Assembly: GCF_007431345.1 (NCBI RefSeq)
Contig: NZ_CP041730.1
Span: 3,534,001 to 3,598,000 of the forward strand
DNA length: 64,000 nt
Direction of reading: 5' to 3'
From: Chitinimonas arctica
GTDB taxonomy: Bacteria > Pseudomonadota > Gammaproteobacteria > Burkholderiales > Chitinimonadaceae
Positions 18,273-26,313 of this stretch are shown in pieces; the stretch's first letter is position 1, and each line of letters begins with the position of its first letter. Position numbers and translations under genes: made by a program. The notes beneath the pieces were generated by a model. That model worked only from the letters and a program-made list of their open reading frames with translations, ran no database searches and was not told the DNA's origin.

Positions 18273-20243
18273 TCAGTAGTTGATCGTCAACGCGGCAGTG
18301 ATGGTTCGCTCGGCTTCGATCGCCTGCTGGGTAATCGAGGTGCGAAATTCCGCATGGCCGCGATCGAACAGATTCTGTGCTTTCAACGACAACTCGACAT
18401 GGCGATTGGGTTGGTAGGCCAGCCTTAGGTCCACTGCGGTATAAGCGGGTATCGATACCGCATGGAGCGCACCGATATGGCGTACGAACAGGTCGAGTTC
18501 ATGCGCGCTGCCGAGGTTGAGGCTGGAGCGTAGCTTCCACTGCCAGCGAGGATCGATGCCGACGGCATTTGGCGCAAGCACCAGTCCACGGCGGTGGCGG
18601 AAATGCTGCCGCTGCGTGCTGGCGCCCGCGCTGAGCCGCCAGCTGGGCGTGGCCTGGTAACTGCCCCAGGCTTCCAGTCCACGGCTACTGCCGTCGATTC
18701 CGTTGCCAAGCTGCACGCTACGGTCGGTTTGCATCTCCTGGCTGCGTAAGCCGCGATAGCGGCTGTAGTGGGCGGTCAGCGAATAGGAAAGCGCGGTACT
18801 CGGCTGTTCGCGGTACCCCAATTCGACGGTGTTCGCGATTTCGGACTGGAATTCTGGACCACCCGCATATTGAAAAGGGGGGGTGGACGGCGCAAAAAAA
18901 TCGCGGTCTATGCGCGACGGCGCCCTTGCCGTGCGTGAAATCCCGCCCCATACCAAGGCATCGTTTTCCCGCTTCCAGGCCAGGCGCACGCTGGGCATGA
19001 AATCGAAATGGGTGTAGCTGTTGCTGGCCAGCCTGGCGCCGGCTGTCAGGCGCAGGCGTTCGGCCAACTTGGTTTCTCCCTGGACGAACAGATCGAACCA
19101 GCGCAACCGCCGATGGGCGGGCAGAAAGGCCAGAACCTTGCTATTTTCCACCTTGTCCCAGGCCTGCCGATAAGAGCCGCCCCAACTGACTTGTCTTTCA
19201 TCGTCCAATGGCACGGTGTGCTGCCATTCCAGATCGATGATATCCAGCTTTTCCTTAAAAAGGCCGGGGTAGTCGCGATAACTATGGTCATAGTAGCCTT
19301 GCAGGCGCAGTGCCGAGCCATTGTTCAGCTGTCGGTTCCATTGCCCCTGCAGATTGCTGCCCTCGGTATGCCGACGCCCGGGTAGGGCTTGCGCCAAACT
19401 GGCACGATAAGAATCGCCTTGCAGGGTGAAGCCGTCTTCCGCGTTGCCCCAGTCGGTGCGAAAACCGAAGCGGCCGTCCTCCCAGTCATCGGTGTGGTCA
19501 CGGCCGCTGGGGCTGCGGCTAGCCGTGCGCTGCCGATATTTGGCATAGATACGGTAAGGGGCGCCACTGTCCAGGCGACCGCCATGCCTGGCCGCGATAT
19601 GGCGGTCTTTGCCGCCGAGGGCGAAATAGCCCAATTCGCCCACGCTATCCTCGGCGCGGCGGGTAATGATATTGATCACGCCATTGACGGCATTGGCGCC
19701 CCACATGATGGCGCCCGGCCCGCTGATGACTTCGATGCGGTCGATATCCCGCATCATCACATCCTGCGCATCCCAGAACACGCCGGAGTACAGAGGTGTG
19801 TAGACGATGCGGCCATCGATCAGTACCTGCAGCTTGTTGGAGGTGCTGGTGTTGAAGCCGCGGGCGCTAATCGCGTATTGATAAGCGTCGATCGCGGCGA
19901 CCTGGAGATTGGGCGCCAGCCGCAAGGCTTCCGGCAAGCTATTGGCGCCGGATCGGCGGATATCGTCTTGGGAGATCGCGAAGACGGAGGCGGCTGCATC
20001 CGCCAAGCGTTCGCGCCGTTTGGATACCGAGGTGATCTCGAAGTTGGCCAGCTGCTCCAGGGAAAGATCGGCCAAGACCAGGGGGCGGGCCTGCACGCCG
20101 ACACATAGGCCGATACTCACCGTGAGCGGAAGCAACGCTCGGTGGATCGAGCGGACGCCATACCGGAAGATAGCGAGGGTCGAAACAGATCGGCGCGAAA
20201 GGCCGTTGCTCGACCCGGTCGGCGTGTATGCGGTATTGGCCAC
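18273..20243 (-). CDS. TonB-dependent outer-membrane receptor
   Basis: The 656-residue receptor begins with a long N-terminal signal region and mature segment LADLSLEQLANFEITSVSKR, typical of TonB-box-containing plugs. The plug domain (about 60-175) has ISARGFNT, LQVLIDGRIVY and IEVISGPGAIMWGANAVNGV. The remainder is a 22-strand barrel. The start is GTG at 20243, preceded by an ideal GGAGG six bases upstream. It imports a scarce ligand across the outer membrane with energy from TonB-ExbBD; the ligand may be a siderophore, cobalamin or another compound, and nothing nearby decides it. A small exported protein gene lies upstream on the same strand, 171 bases away. Confidence 0.9.
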   Translation of the reverse strand: MANTAYTPTGSSNGLSRRSVSTLAIFRYGVRSIHRALLPLTVSIGLCVGVQARPLVLADLSLEQLANFEITSVSKRRERLADAAASVFAISQDDIRRSGANSLPEALRLAPNLQVAAIDAYQYAISARGFNTSTSNKLQVLIDGRIVYTPLYSGVFWDAQDVMMRDIDRIEVISGPGAIMWGANAVNGVINIITRRAEDSVGELGYFALGGKDRHIAARHGGRLDSGAPYRIYAKYRQRTASRSPSGRDHTDDWEDGRFGFRTDWGNAEDGFTLQGDSYRASLAQALPGRRHTEGSNLQGQWNRQLNNGSALRLQGYYDHSYRDYPGLFKEKLDIIDLEWQHTVPLDDERQVSWGGSYRQAWDKVENSKVLAFLPAHRRLRWFDLFVQGETKLAERLRLTAGARLASNSYTHFDFMPSVRLAWKRENDALVWGGISRTARAPSRIDRDFFAPSTPPFQYAGGPEFQSEIANTVELGYREQPSTALSYSLTAHYSRYRGLRSQEMQTDRSVQLGNGIDGSSRGLEAWGSYQATPSWRLSAGASTQRQHFRHRRGLVLAPNAVGIDPRWQWKLRSSLNLGSAHELDLFVRHIGALHAVSIPAYTAVDLRLAYQPNRHVELSLKAQNLFDRGHAEFRTSITQQAIEAERTITAALTINY

Positions 20244-20350
20244 GGTTTCCTCCGCAGGCTTGGTATCCGGTCTGCACAGGCGGCACGCCCTGTTGGCTTG
20301 CTAGGAGGCTGGAAATCCGTCCCCTTGCACATGCCGACTGCGCAGCGAAT

Positions 20351-20377
20351 CACTATTCGTGTTTCTTCACGATAGTG
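20351..20377. other. Hairpin in the gap upstream of the TonB receptor
   Basis: CACTATTCGTG and CACGATAGTG pair with one bulged base around a 6-base loop. It lies about 110 bases upstream of the receptor start and just after the preceding gene. It may end that gene's transcript or act as an operator. No U-tract is present. Confidence 0.4.
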
Positions 20378-20414
20378 CCAAGACTGTAAATCTCCAACCG
20401 CCGCCCTATTCTTG

Positions 20415-20798
20415 CTACCAACGGAAGGTAAGTTGCCGGGACCCTTCACCTACCCGCAGTCCCTGCGCATGTTGTACGCCTTGGTAGTCGGCCACGACTT
20501 GGTACCTGCCGGTCGGCAATTGCAGTAGGCAACTGGGACCGTCGGCATGGATACGCAGTGGTTGCGGCAGTGCATCGCCGCTGACGGTGAGATCCACGTC
20601 GGCGACATAGGCACCACGGGCGCCCTCGATAAACTTCAGGTCCACGTTGGCGTTTTGCCGTTCCGCCTTGATCACTTGCATATTGTCGTCGCCCACGCCG
20701 CCACAGAGGTATTGGACGCCATTGTCGGACTGCCAGGTTGGGGCTTCGGCCATCGCGAACACTGCCGTTGCCGCAAAAATTGCATGGATTGATCGCAT
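20415..20798 (-). CDS. Small exported protein of unknown function
   Basis: This 127-residue protein has a weak signal peptide (MRSIHAIFAATAVFAMAEA). The mature domain begins near VQYLCGGVGDDNMQVIKAE and ends with a beta-strand pattern: LLQLPTGRYQVVADYQGV, then QGLRVGEGSRQLTFRW. The pattern resembles carboxypeptidase-regulatory-like beta-sandwiches of about 100 residues found in many betaproteobacterial periplasmic proteins. Two Cys could form a disulfide. AAGGAA lies 7 bases before the ATG at 20798; the longer frame upstream is unsupported. It sits between a 26-residue membrane protein and the TonB receptor, all on the minus strand. Confidence 0.65.
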   Translation of the reverse strand: MRSIHAIFAATAVFAMAEAPTWQSDNGVQYLCGGVGDDNMQVIKAERQNANVDLKFIEGARGAYVADVDLTVSGDALPQPLRIHADGPSCLLQLPTGRYQVVADYQGVQHAQGLRVGEGSRQLTFRW

Positions 20799-20860
20799 CG
20801 TCGTTCCTTTCCATATCTTCACACCCGCTGGCCAGGCATCGCCAAGCCGGGTGGCGTTTG

Positions 20861-20941
20861 TCAGAGGATGCCGAAGAGCCGCAATAGAATCAGGATGCCG
20901 ATGGGTACCCCTAGAAGCCATAGCAAGATCATTCTCAACAT
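20861..20941 (-). CDS. Very small hydrophobic membrane protein (26 residues)
   Basis: A frame of 26 codons encodes a product starting MLRMILLWLLGVPIGILILL, with an Arg near the C-terminus, that is, one transmembrane helix. The ATG is preceded by AAGGAG with ideal spacing. Such tiny single-helix proteins are common and often escape annotation; some modulate membrane enzymes. It lies 62 bases upstream of the exported protein gene on the same strand. No homologue is recognised. Confidence 0.5.
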   Translation of the reverse strand: MLRMILLWLLGVPIGILILLRLFGIL

Positions 20942-21127
20942 GGTCTATCTCCTTGTTTGCAAGCGTTTCATTGCCTTGGCGTGCAGCCACGACGGCTAGG
21001 AACATATGAGCAGATGGCGTGCCTGCCCTATGGCGCGTTTGTCCAATTTTCGCTGCGCGGGCGGGGTCGCCATCGTCTAATCTTGTTTGCATGGGTTGCG
21101 GATGACCAACCGGTGGGTGAGCGCACA

Positions 21128-21898
21128 ATGCACCGCTGTTTTGCCGTATTGCTTTATCTGGCTTTGGGTCTGCCGGCCCAGGCGGCGATCAAGGGCTGCA
21201 TCTCCGATGTCCTGTTGCCGCCTTTCGGCTTTTTCGAGCAAGGTAGCGTCAAGCAGGAAGTCGTCGGCCTGGGCGTGGATGTGCTGCAGGCGATATTGCG
21301 GCGCGAGGGCCAGCCGCCGGCCGAGATTTCGGTACTGCCATGGCGGCGCTGTCTGCGCCTGGTGGAAGCCGGCGCCCTGGATATCGTCCTCAATGTGCCG
21401 ACCGCCCAGATCAATCCCAAGCCCTATTTCATTACCGAGCCGTATTACGCGGTGCACAGCATCTACTTCTATTCAAGCAAGCTGCACCCGACCGGTATTC
21501 GCCTTGGCAATCTGGAAGACCTGAAGCGCTACCAGGTATGCGGGCTGTTCGGCTATAGCTTCGAGGGCTACGGCATAGACAGCAATACGGTCGATACCGG
21601 TTCGAAAGACTATGCATCCTTGATCCGCAAACTGCATGCGGGACGTTGCGACCTATTCATCGACAAGCGAGAAATCGTGGCGGGCATGTATCTGCTCGAT
21701 CCCAAGTTGCAGGCGCAAATCATCGATACCGTACTGGTCAGCCAGCCCCTGCCGGAGGATTCGCCCATGCAGTTCCATTTCGCCGTGGGCCGGCGCAGTC
21801 CGGGCGGTGAAGCACTGCGCAAGCAGCTTGACGTGGGCATTATCGAAATGACACAGCGTGGTGAAATTGCCAAGATGATGGCGCGCTACTTGCGCTAA
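21128..21898 (+). CDS. Periplasmic substrate-binding protein, family 3 type
   Basis: This is a 256-residue exported protein. It has a signal peptide (MHRCFAVLLYLALGLPAQA) followed by a type II periplasmic-binding fold of the amino-acid-binding family: LGVDVLQAILRREGQPPAEI, VLPWRRCLRLVEAGALDIVL and PYFITEPYYAVHSIYFY. Such stand-alone proteins bind polar amino acids or act as sensors' ligand carriers. No permease or ATPase follows; instead an outer-membrane barrel begins 34 bases later. ATG 21128 was chosen because it gives a proper signal peptide; the longer frame does not. Confidence 0.8.
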   Translation: MHRCFAVLLYLALGLPAQAAIKGCISDVLLPPFGFFEQGSVKQEVVGLGVDVLQAILRREGQPPAEISVLPWRRCLRLVEAGALDIVLNVPTAQINPKPYFITEPYYAVHSIYFYSSKLHPTGIRLGNLEDLKRYQVCGLFGYSFEGYGIDSNTVDTGSKDYASLIRKLHAGRCDLFIDKREIVAGMYLLDPKLQAQIIDTVLVSQPLPEDSPMQFHFAVGRRSPGGEALRKQLDVGIIEMTQRGEIAKMMARYLR

Positions 21899-21932
21899 GG
21901 AGAGGTTGGCTGCGGCTGCCTGGGGAACGGTG

Positions 21933-23207
21933 ATGGCGAAGTGCTTGTGGCTGCTTGTTTTGGCATTGCATGGCCTGGCCCATGCCGATGAACCGACTAC
22001 TGCCTGGAAGTTCAGCGGCTTTGGCACGCTGGGGCTCACCCAGCACAATTCCGATCATGCCAGCTATCGCAGCAATGCCCAGCAGGCCAACGGGATAGCG
22101 AACGAGTGGTCGCTTAAGAACGATACGGTGCTGGGCGTACAGACGCGCTATCAAGCTTCCGACACCGTGGATTTCACCCTGCAGCTACTGTCCCGCCATG
22201 GACCCCGCAATAATTTCGATCCGCAGGTGGACTGGGCTTATATGGCCTGGCACGTCACCCCGTCGCTGAACCTGCGGGCAGGCCGTTTTATCGCGCCGGT
22301 GCTGATGGCGTCGGACTACCGCAACGTCAACTACAGCAACCCGTGGATACGTCCGCCATTGGAGGTCTATGGCCTGTTGACCCTGAACAATGTGGATGGG
22401 ATCGATGCCATCTATCGCGGCAGCCTGGGCAAGCTGACCTATGCGCTGCAACCCTTTCTGGGACAGTTCAAATTGCCGCTGGGCGCCGGCCGCTCCATCC
22501 ACTACCACCGCATGCGCGGGATCAACTCCAGCCTGCAGGCGGAGGATTGGATGTTCCGGTTGGCCTATATGAAGAGCGATCATTCCCTGGTCGATGAGTT
22601 CGGCATACCTTACCGGGTGCTCCGTTCCCAGATCGCGGCCCCCGCCTGCGGGCTGGCGGGAAGGCCCGGCCCCGGCTGCGAAACCGTCTATCCCGGCTAC
22701 GCGGCCGTGGCCCAGGCGCTCGACGTGGAGCACAAGCGTTCCAATGTGCTGGCCGTGGGTGGCAGCTATGACGACGGTGACTGGGTGGTGCAGGGCGAGT
22801 TCGTTCGCCGCATGGCCGGGTCGGTGGTTGCTTCCGGGCAGTCCTGGTATGTGGGCGCGGGGCGGCGGATAGGAGAGTGGATGCCTTATGCGGTGCTGGC
22901 ACGGCATTGGGCGGATACGCAGCAATATGTGCTCAAGCCGGCGGCCGCGTATGCAGGGAGGCCGGATCGGGTGGTGCGTAACTCATCCACGGATCAGTCC
23001 AGCATCTCCATCGGCCTGCGGCGTGAGCTGGGCCGCAATCTCGCCATAAAGGGACAGATCGATTGGCTCAAGCCGGAGCCGGGCCGCTACGGGGGGACGT
23101 TCGGCAACGGCAACTTGTTTCCCAATGTGCCGCCGCCTACCGGGAAGTTCCTGTCGGAATATGGCGCCATACGGGTCATGACCGTATCGCTGGATTTCAT
23201 GTTCTGA
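21933..23207 (+). CDS. Outer-membrane beta-barrel (porin-like), module A
   Basis: The 424-residue protein has a signal peptide (MAKCLWLLVLALHGLAHA), a first strand WKFSGFGTLGLTQHN, alternating hydrophobic strands throughout, and a terminal aromatic strand ending SLDFMF, the hallmark of BAM-inserted barrels. A central stretch, LRAGRFIAPVLMASDYRNV, then a PWIRPP segment and VDGIDAIYRG, is repeated in the barrel protein at 26314, so the two are paralogues. The gene is followed 12 bases later by a single-domain PstS-like protein. I infer a channel that cooperates with that binding protein. The ligand is unknown. Confidence 0.8.
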   Translation: MAKCLWLLVLALHGLAHADEPTTAWKFSGFGTLGLTQHNSDHASYRSNAQQANGIANEWSLKNDTVLGVQTRYQASDTVDFTLQLLSRHGPRNNFDPQVDWAYMAWHVTPSLNLRAGRFIAPVLMASDYRNVNYSNPWIRPPLEVYGLLTLNNVDGIDAIYRGSLGKLTYALQPFLGQFKLPLGAGRSIHYHRMRGINSSLQAEDWMFRLAYMKSDHSLVDEFGIPYRVLRSQIAAPACGLAGRPGPGCETVYPGYAAVAQALDVEHKRSNVLAVGGSYDDGDWVVQGEFVRRMAGSVVASGQSWYVGAGRRIGEWMPYAVLARHWADTQQYVLKPAAAYAGRPDRVVRNSSTDQSSISIGLRRELGRNLAIKGQIDWLKPEPGRYGGTFGNGNLFPNVPPPTGKFLSEYGAIRVMTVSLDFMF

Positions 23208-23219
23208 GCGGAGATGGCC

Positions 23220-23678
23220 ATGCAAAACGCACGCTCGACCTCGCCGCTTTCCCGCCACCGCTGGTGGGCCTTGCCCTTGTCCCTGGCCTTTTGGGGTTTG
23301 CCGGTATTGGCCGAAGACTGGCTGTTGGTGGCCGATGGTAAAAGCAAGTTGGGTAAACTCAGTCCCGAACAGGCCGCCAGTCTTTACCTGGGCGCCCTGG
23401 CCGAAATTCCCGGGGCGGGTAGAGTCATTCCCCTCGACCAGGCCGAGACCTCCATGCTTTACCTGCAATTCCATGCCACGGTAACCAGGAAGACGCCGGC
23501 TCAACGCTTGGCCTACTGGTCGAAGATGTTGTTCAACGGCAAGGGCGAACCACCGCGCCAATTGTCGAATAGCCAAGAGGTGATCAAGCTGCTGCGCGGC
23601 AACCCCAGCATGATCGGTTACATCGAAAAATCGGCGCTGGATGGGTCGCTGAAGGTATTGCTGGCCGGAAGGCCTTGA
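23220..23678 (+). CDS. Single-domain PstS-like periplasmic protein, module A
   Basis: This is a 152-residue exported protein with a hydrophobic signal near residues 10-30 and a mature part resembling one lobe of phosphate-binding PstS: KLSPEQAASLYLGALAEIPG, then VIPLDQAETSMLYLQFH, and RGNPSMIGYIEKSAL near the end. Full-length PstS is about twice this size. The second ATG (23220) has GGAG six bases upstream; ATG 23214 overlaps that site. It follows the barrel gene by 12 bases. A related pair occurs at 25.9-27.5 kb. The role is unknown; phosphate binding cannot be assumed for a half-size protein. Confidence 0.75.
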   Translation: MQNARSTSPLSRHRWWALPLSLAFWGLPVLAEDWLLVADGKSKLGKLSPEQAASLYLGALAEIPGAGRVIPLDQAETSMLYLQFHATVTRKTPAQRLAYWSKMLFNGKGEPPRQLSNSQEVIKLLRGNPSMIGYIEKSALDGSLKVLLAGRP

Positions 23679-23700
23679 ACGGGCATGGGCTTGATCAGCA

Positions 23701-24207
23701 TTACCCGATCAGTACATGGTTTTCATGCTTTTCACCGTCCAGTTCGAAGTAGCTTGTCCCATTCCGCACAAATCCATGCTTCCGGTAGAAGTCCATTGCA
23801 CGCCTATTGCGCGCATTTACCGTGAGCCAGATCTCGGCATCGCCACTACGCGACTGCGCAATCTGGCGACATTGCCCCAACAGCATGGAACCCAGGCCCG
23901 CTCCCGTGAAATGTTCTTGCACATAGAGCGTGGCCAGCTCGGTGCCCTGTCTCCCGTCTGGCCTGGCGGCTTGAAATGCCAGCGTCGCGTAGGCCAGCAA
24001 GGCATTGCCGGATTCGGCCACCAGCACCTGGGCATCGGTGCGCGCGAGTAGGGACAGGAAGTTGGCCGGCGTAAATTCCTGCAGGACATACCGGGCCAGC
24101 GAGGGCGTCACCCCATCGGTTGCGTAGGTGTGCAACCAGACTTGGGTTGCCAGCGCGGCCAGGCTGTCCGCATCGACGGCGACCGCCGGGCGCGCGCTTA
24201 CTTCCAA
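23701..24207 (-). CDS. GNAT-family N-acetyltransferase
   Basis: The 168-residue protein has the acetyl-CoA binding A motif LYVQEHFTGAGLGSMLLGQC and the later B motif NARNRRAMDFYRKHGF. It transfers an acetyl group to an amine; the acceptor is unknown. It overlaps the end of the upstream dipeptide-binding gene by 10 bases, so the two are translationally coupled. Confidence 0.88.
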   Translation of the reverse strand: MEVSARPAVAVDADSLAALATQVWLHTYATDGVTPSLARYVLQEFTPANFLSLLARTDAQVLVAESGNALLAYATLAFQAARPDGRQGTELATLYVQEHFTGAGLGSMLLGQCRQIAQSRSGDAEIWLTVNARNRRAMDFYRKHGFVRNGTSYFELDGEKHENHVLIG

Positions 24208-25775
24208 TGCAACCGCTCCACCTTGTAACTGTCGTTCGGGGTAGGCTCCACGCCCAGGAGCGTCTTGTCGTACACCACCATGGGCATCGCGTAGGCTAGG
24301 GTGGTGAACGGGACTTCATCCGCCAGCAGCTTTTGTATTTCGATATACAGCTTGGCACGGGCGGCCTGGGTGGTGGCGTTGCGGGCGCCGTCCAGTGCGG
24401 CATCGGCCTTGGCATTGCACCACTGGGCGAAGTTGTAGCCGTTCCTGGTTGCATCGCAACCGGCCAGGTTGCTGTAAAAGCCGTCCGGATCCAGGGCGCC
24501 GCTCCAACCGCTGAGCATGGTCGGCGCATCGCCGGCGCGGGCGCGTTTGACCAGTTCCACCCACTCCATGCTCTGCAGGGTCAGTTTGACGCCCAGCTTG
24601 GCCCAGTCGGCCTGGATCAGTTCGGCGGTCAGCCGAAAATTGGGATTGGTGCCGGAGCCGCCTGGGCGTACCCACATTTGTGCTTCGAAGCCTTGCGGGT
24701 AACCGGCATCGGCCAGCAATTTGCGCGCGGTGGCCAGGTCCGGCGTGGCCGGTTTTTGCGTTTCCACGCCCCACAAGCTGCGGGGCGAATACGGGGTGGC
24801 AGCAATCTCGGCACGTTCGTCGAAGACACTCTTCACGATGGCGGCACGGTCGATCGACATGGCCAGCGCTTGGCGCACCCGCTTATCGTCGAAGGGTTTT
24901 TTGCCGACATTGAAGAACAGCTGGCTGCTGGTCTGGATACGCAGCGGCTTGCCGGTCAGTTTGCTGCTGGCCAGCAGTTTCGGCAGGTCCTGCGGCTTGA
25001 TGTTGTCGGCCAACTGGCACTCGCCGGCCAAGAGCTTCTGCGCCCGTACGACCGGATCGGGGACGGTGCTGATCAATAGCTTGGCGATGGCCGGTTTGCC
25101 GCGCCAGTAATCGGTATTGGCGTCATAGCGAATCTGCGCGCCCTTGTCGAATTTGCGGAAGACGTAGGGGCCCGTACCTACCGGCAGGCTGGCCAGCTGG
25201 GTCGGCGTGCCGGCCTTGTCCAGTTGCAGGGCATACTCGGCCGAAACGATGGACAGGGCCGGGTGGGCGAATCGTTCCAGCAGCGGCGCATAGGGCTTGG
25301 TGAGGGTCAGCCGGACGGTATGTTCGTCGAGTTTTTCCACCGCCTTGAACAGATTGTTCCAGTCGCCCGACAGTGCGTAGGGAAAGCCGCCGGGCGCCGC
25401 CTTGGCGCCGGGGTGCTTAGCGTCGATCTGCCGTTGGATACTCCACAGCACATCATCGGCGTTGAAGTCGCGGCTGGCTTTGAACCAGTCGGTGCGCTGC
25501 CACTTCACGCCGCGCCGCAACTGGAATGTGTAGACCAGGCCATCCGCCGAGATATCCCATTTCTCCGCCAGACCGGGGCTGAACTTGAATGGACCCGGTT
25601 CATACTCGATCAGATTGTTGTAGATCTTGTAAGCCGAGGCTGCCTGGGTGGTGTTGTTGGCGCTTTGCGCCGGATCGAAGCCATCCGGGTCGGCATCGGC
25701 GCAGATCACCAAAGGCTTGGCCGCCATGGCGGTTGAACCGACGAGCAGGAGCAGGACAAGGGGCAGGGTGCGCAT
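24198..25775 (-). CDS. Peptide/nickel-type ABC substrate-binding protein (SBP_bac_5)
   Basis: This 525-residue periplasmic protein resembles DppA. It has a signal peptide (MRTLPLVLLLLVGSTAMAA) and the family opening LVICADADPDGFDPAQSANN. A central LPVGTGPYVFRKF motif follows, then the late TMLSGWSGALDPDGFYSNLA region and the cysteine-containing CDATRNGYNFAQWCN segment that dipeptide-binding proteins carry. It would bind short peptides or heme-like ligands. No DppBCDF permease or ATPase genes are adjacent, so it must share a transporter encoded elsewhere. It lies between the PstS-like gene and a GNAT gene, all on the minus strand. Confidence 0.88.
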   Translation of the reverse strand: MRTLPLVLLLLVGSTAMAAKPLVICADADPDGFDPAQSANNTTQAASAYKIYNNLIEYEPGPFKFSPGLAEKWDISADGLVYTFQLRRGVKWQRTDWFKASRDFNADDVLWSIQRQIDAKHPGAKAAPGGFPYALSGDWNNLFKAVEKLDEHTVRLTLTKPYAPLLERFAHPALSIVSAEYALQLDKAGTPTQLASLPVGTGPYVFRKFDKGAQIRYDANTDYWRGKPAIAKLLISTVPDPVVRAQKLLAGECQLADNIKPQDLPKLLASSKLTGKPLRIQTSSQLFFNVGKKPFDDKRVRQALAMSIDRAAIVKSVFDERAEIAATPYSPRSLWGVETQKPATPDLATARKLLADAGYPQGFEAQMWVRPGGSGTNPNFRLTAELIQADWAKLGVKLTLQSMEWVELVKRARAGDAPTMLSGWSGALDPDGFYSNLAGCDATRNGYNFAQWCNAKADAALDGARNATTQAARAKLYIEIQKLLADEVPFTTLAYAMPMVVYDKTLLGVEPTPNDSYKVERLHWK

Positions 25776-25891
25776 GGGCAGGCTCGGGGGGAGGATTAGG
25801 GAATCCCGCTATCGTAACGGGTGTTCGCCTAGGTCTCTATATAACAAAAGGTAATTTCAATCGGATTCGTGGTCACAGCCACGATGGCCGG

Positions 25892-26302
25892 CTAATAGTG
25901 CGCAATCGCCTTGACGCTGCCGTCCACGGCGGCCTTGTCGATATAACCGATGCTATTGGGATTGCTCGCCACGAATTTTTTGACGTCGGCACTGCTACCG
26001 ATTTCCTTCGGCGCGACGGCCTTGCCGGTGAACTGCAGCTTGGCGCGGAATGCCCGCACGGCGGTCGCGCTCTTGTTCAATGCCCGGGTGCTGAATTCGT
26101 CCCGAAGGGGACCCGCGCTTTGCTCCACGGGGATGACCACCTGGCCATTGGCAAAACTATTGCTTTTGCCCAGGAACAGCTGGGCGATTTCATCGGCGGA
26201 CAAGGTCTCCACACCGGCCTGGGGGTGGACGATCACCGCGATCTCGGTCGCCTGGGCAGCGCCGGCCAGCAATGCAAGCAGGGCACAATGACGGAGTTTC
26301 AT
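25892..26302 (-). CDS. Single-domain PstS-like periplasmic protein, module B
   Basis: The 136-residue protein has a signal peptide (MKLRHCALLALLAGAAQA) followed by one PstS-like lobe: EIAVIVHPQAGVETLSADEI, AQLFLGKSNSF, VIPVEQSAGPLRDEF and NPNSIGYIDKAAVDG. GAGGGG lies 6 bases before ATG 26302. An in-frame ATG at 26314 overlapping the barrel stop (TAATG) is an alternative. It follows the barrel gene at 26314 directly and mirrors the pair at 21.9-23.7 kb in order. Half-size PstS relatives are often sensory or accessory rather than transport proteins. Confidence 0.78.
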   Translation of the reverse strand: MKLRHCALLALLAGAAQATEIAVIVHPQAGVETLSADEIAQLFLGKSNSFANGQVVIPVEQSAGPLRDEFSTRALNKSATAVRAFRAKLQFTGKAVAPKEIGSSADVKKFVASNPNSIGYIDKAAVDGSVKAIAHY

Positions 26303-26313
26303 ATTGCCCCTCA

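Noticed and set aside
20244..20414. Cobalamin or other riboswitch upstream of the TonB receptor
   Set aside because: I see no B12-box-like core; only one simple hairpin is present.
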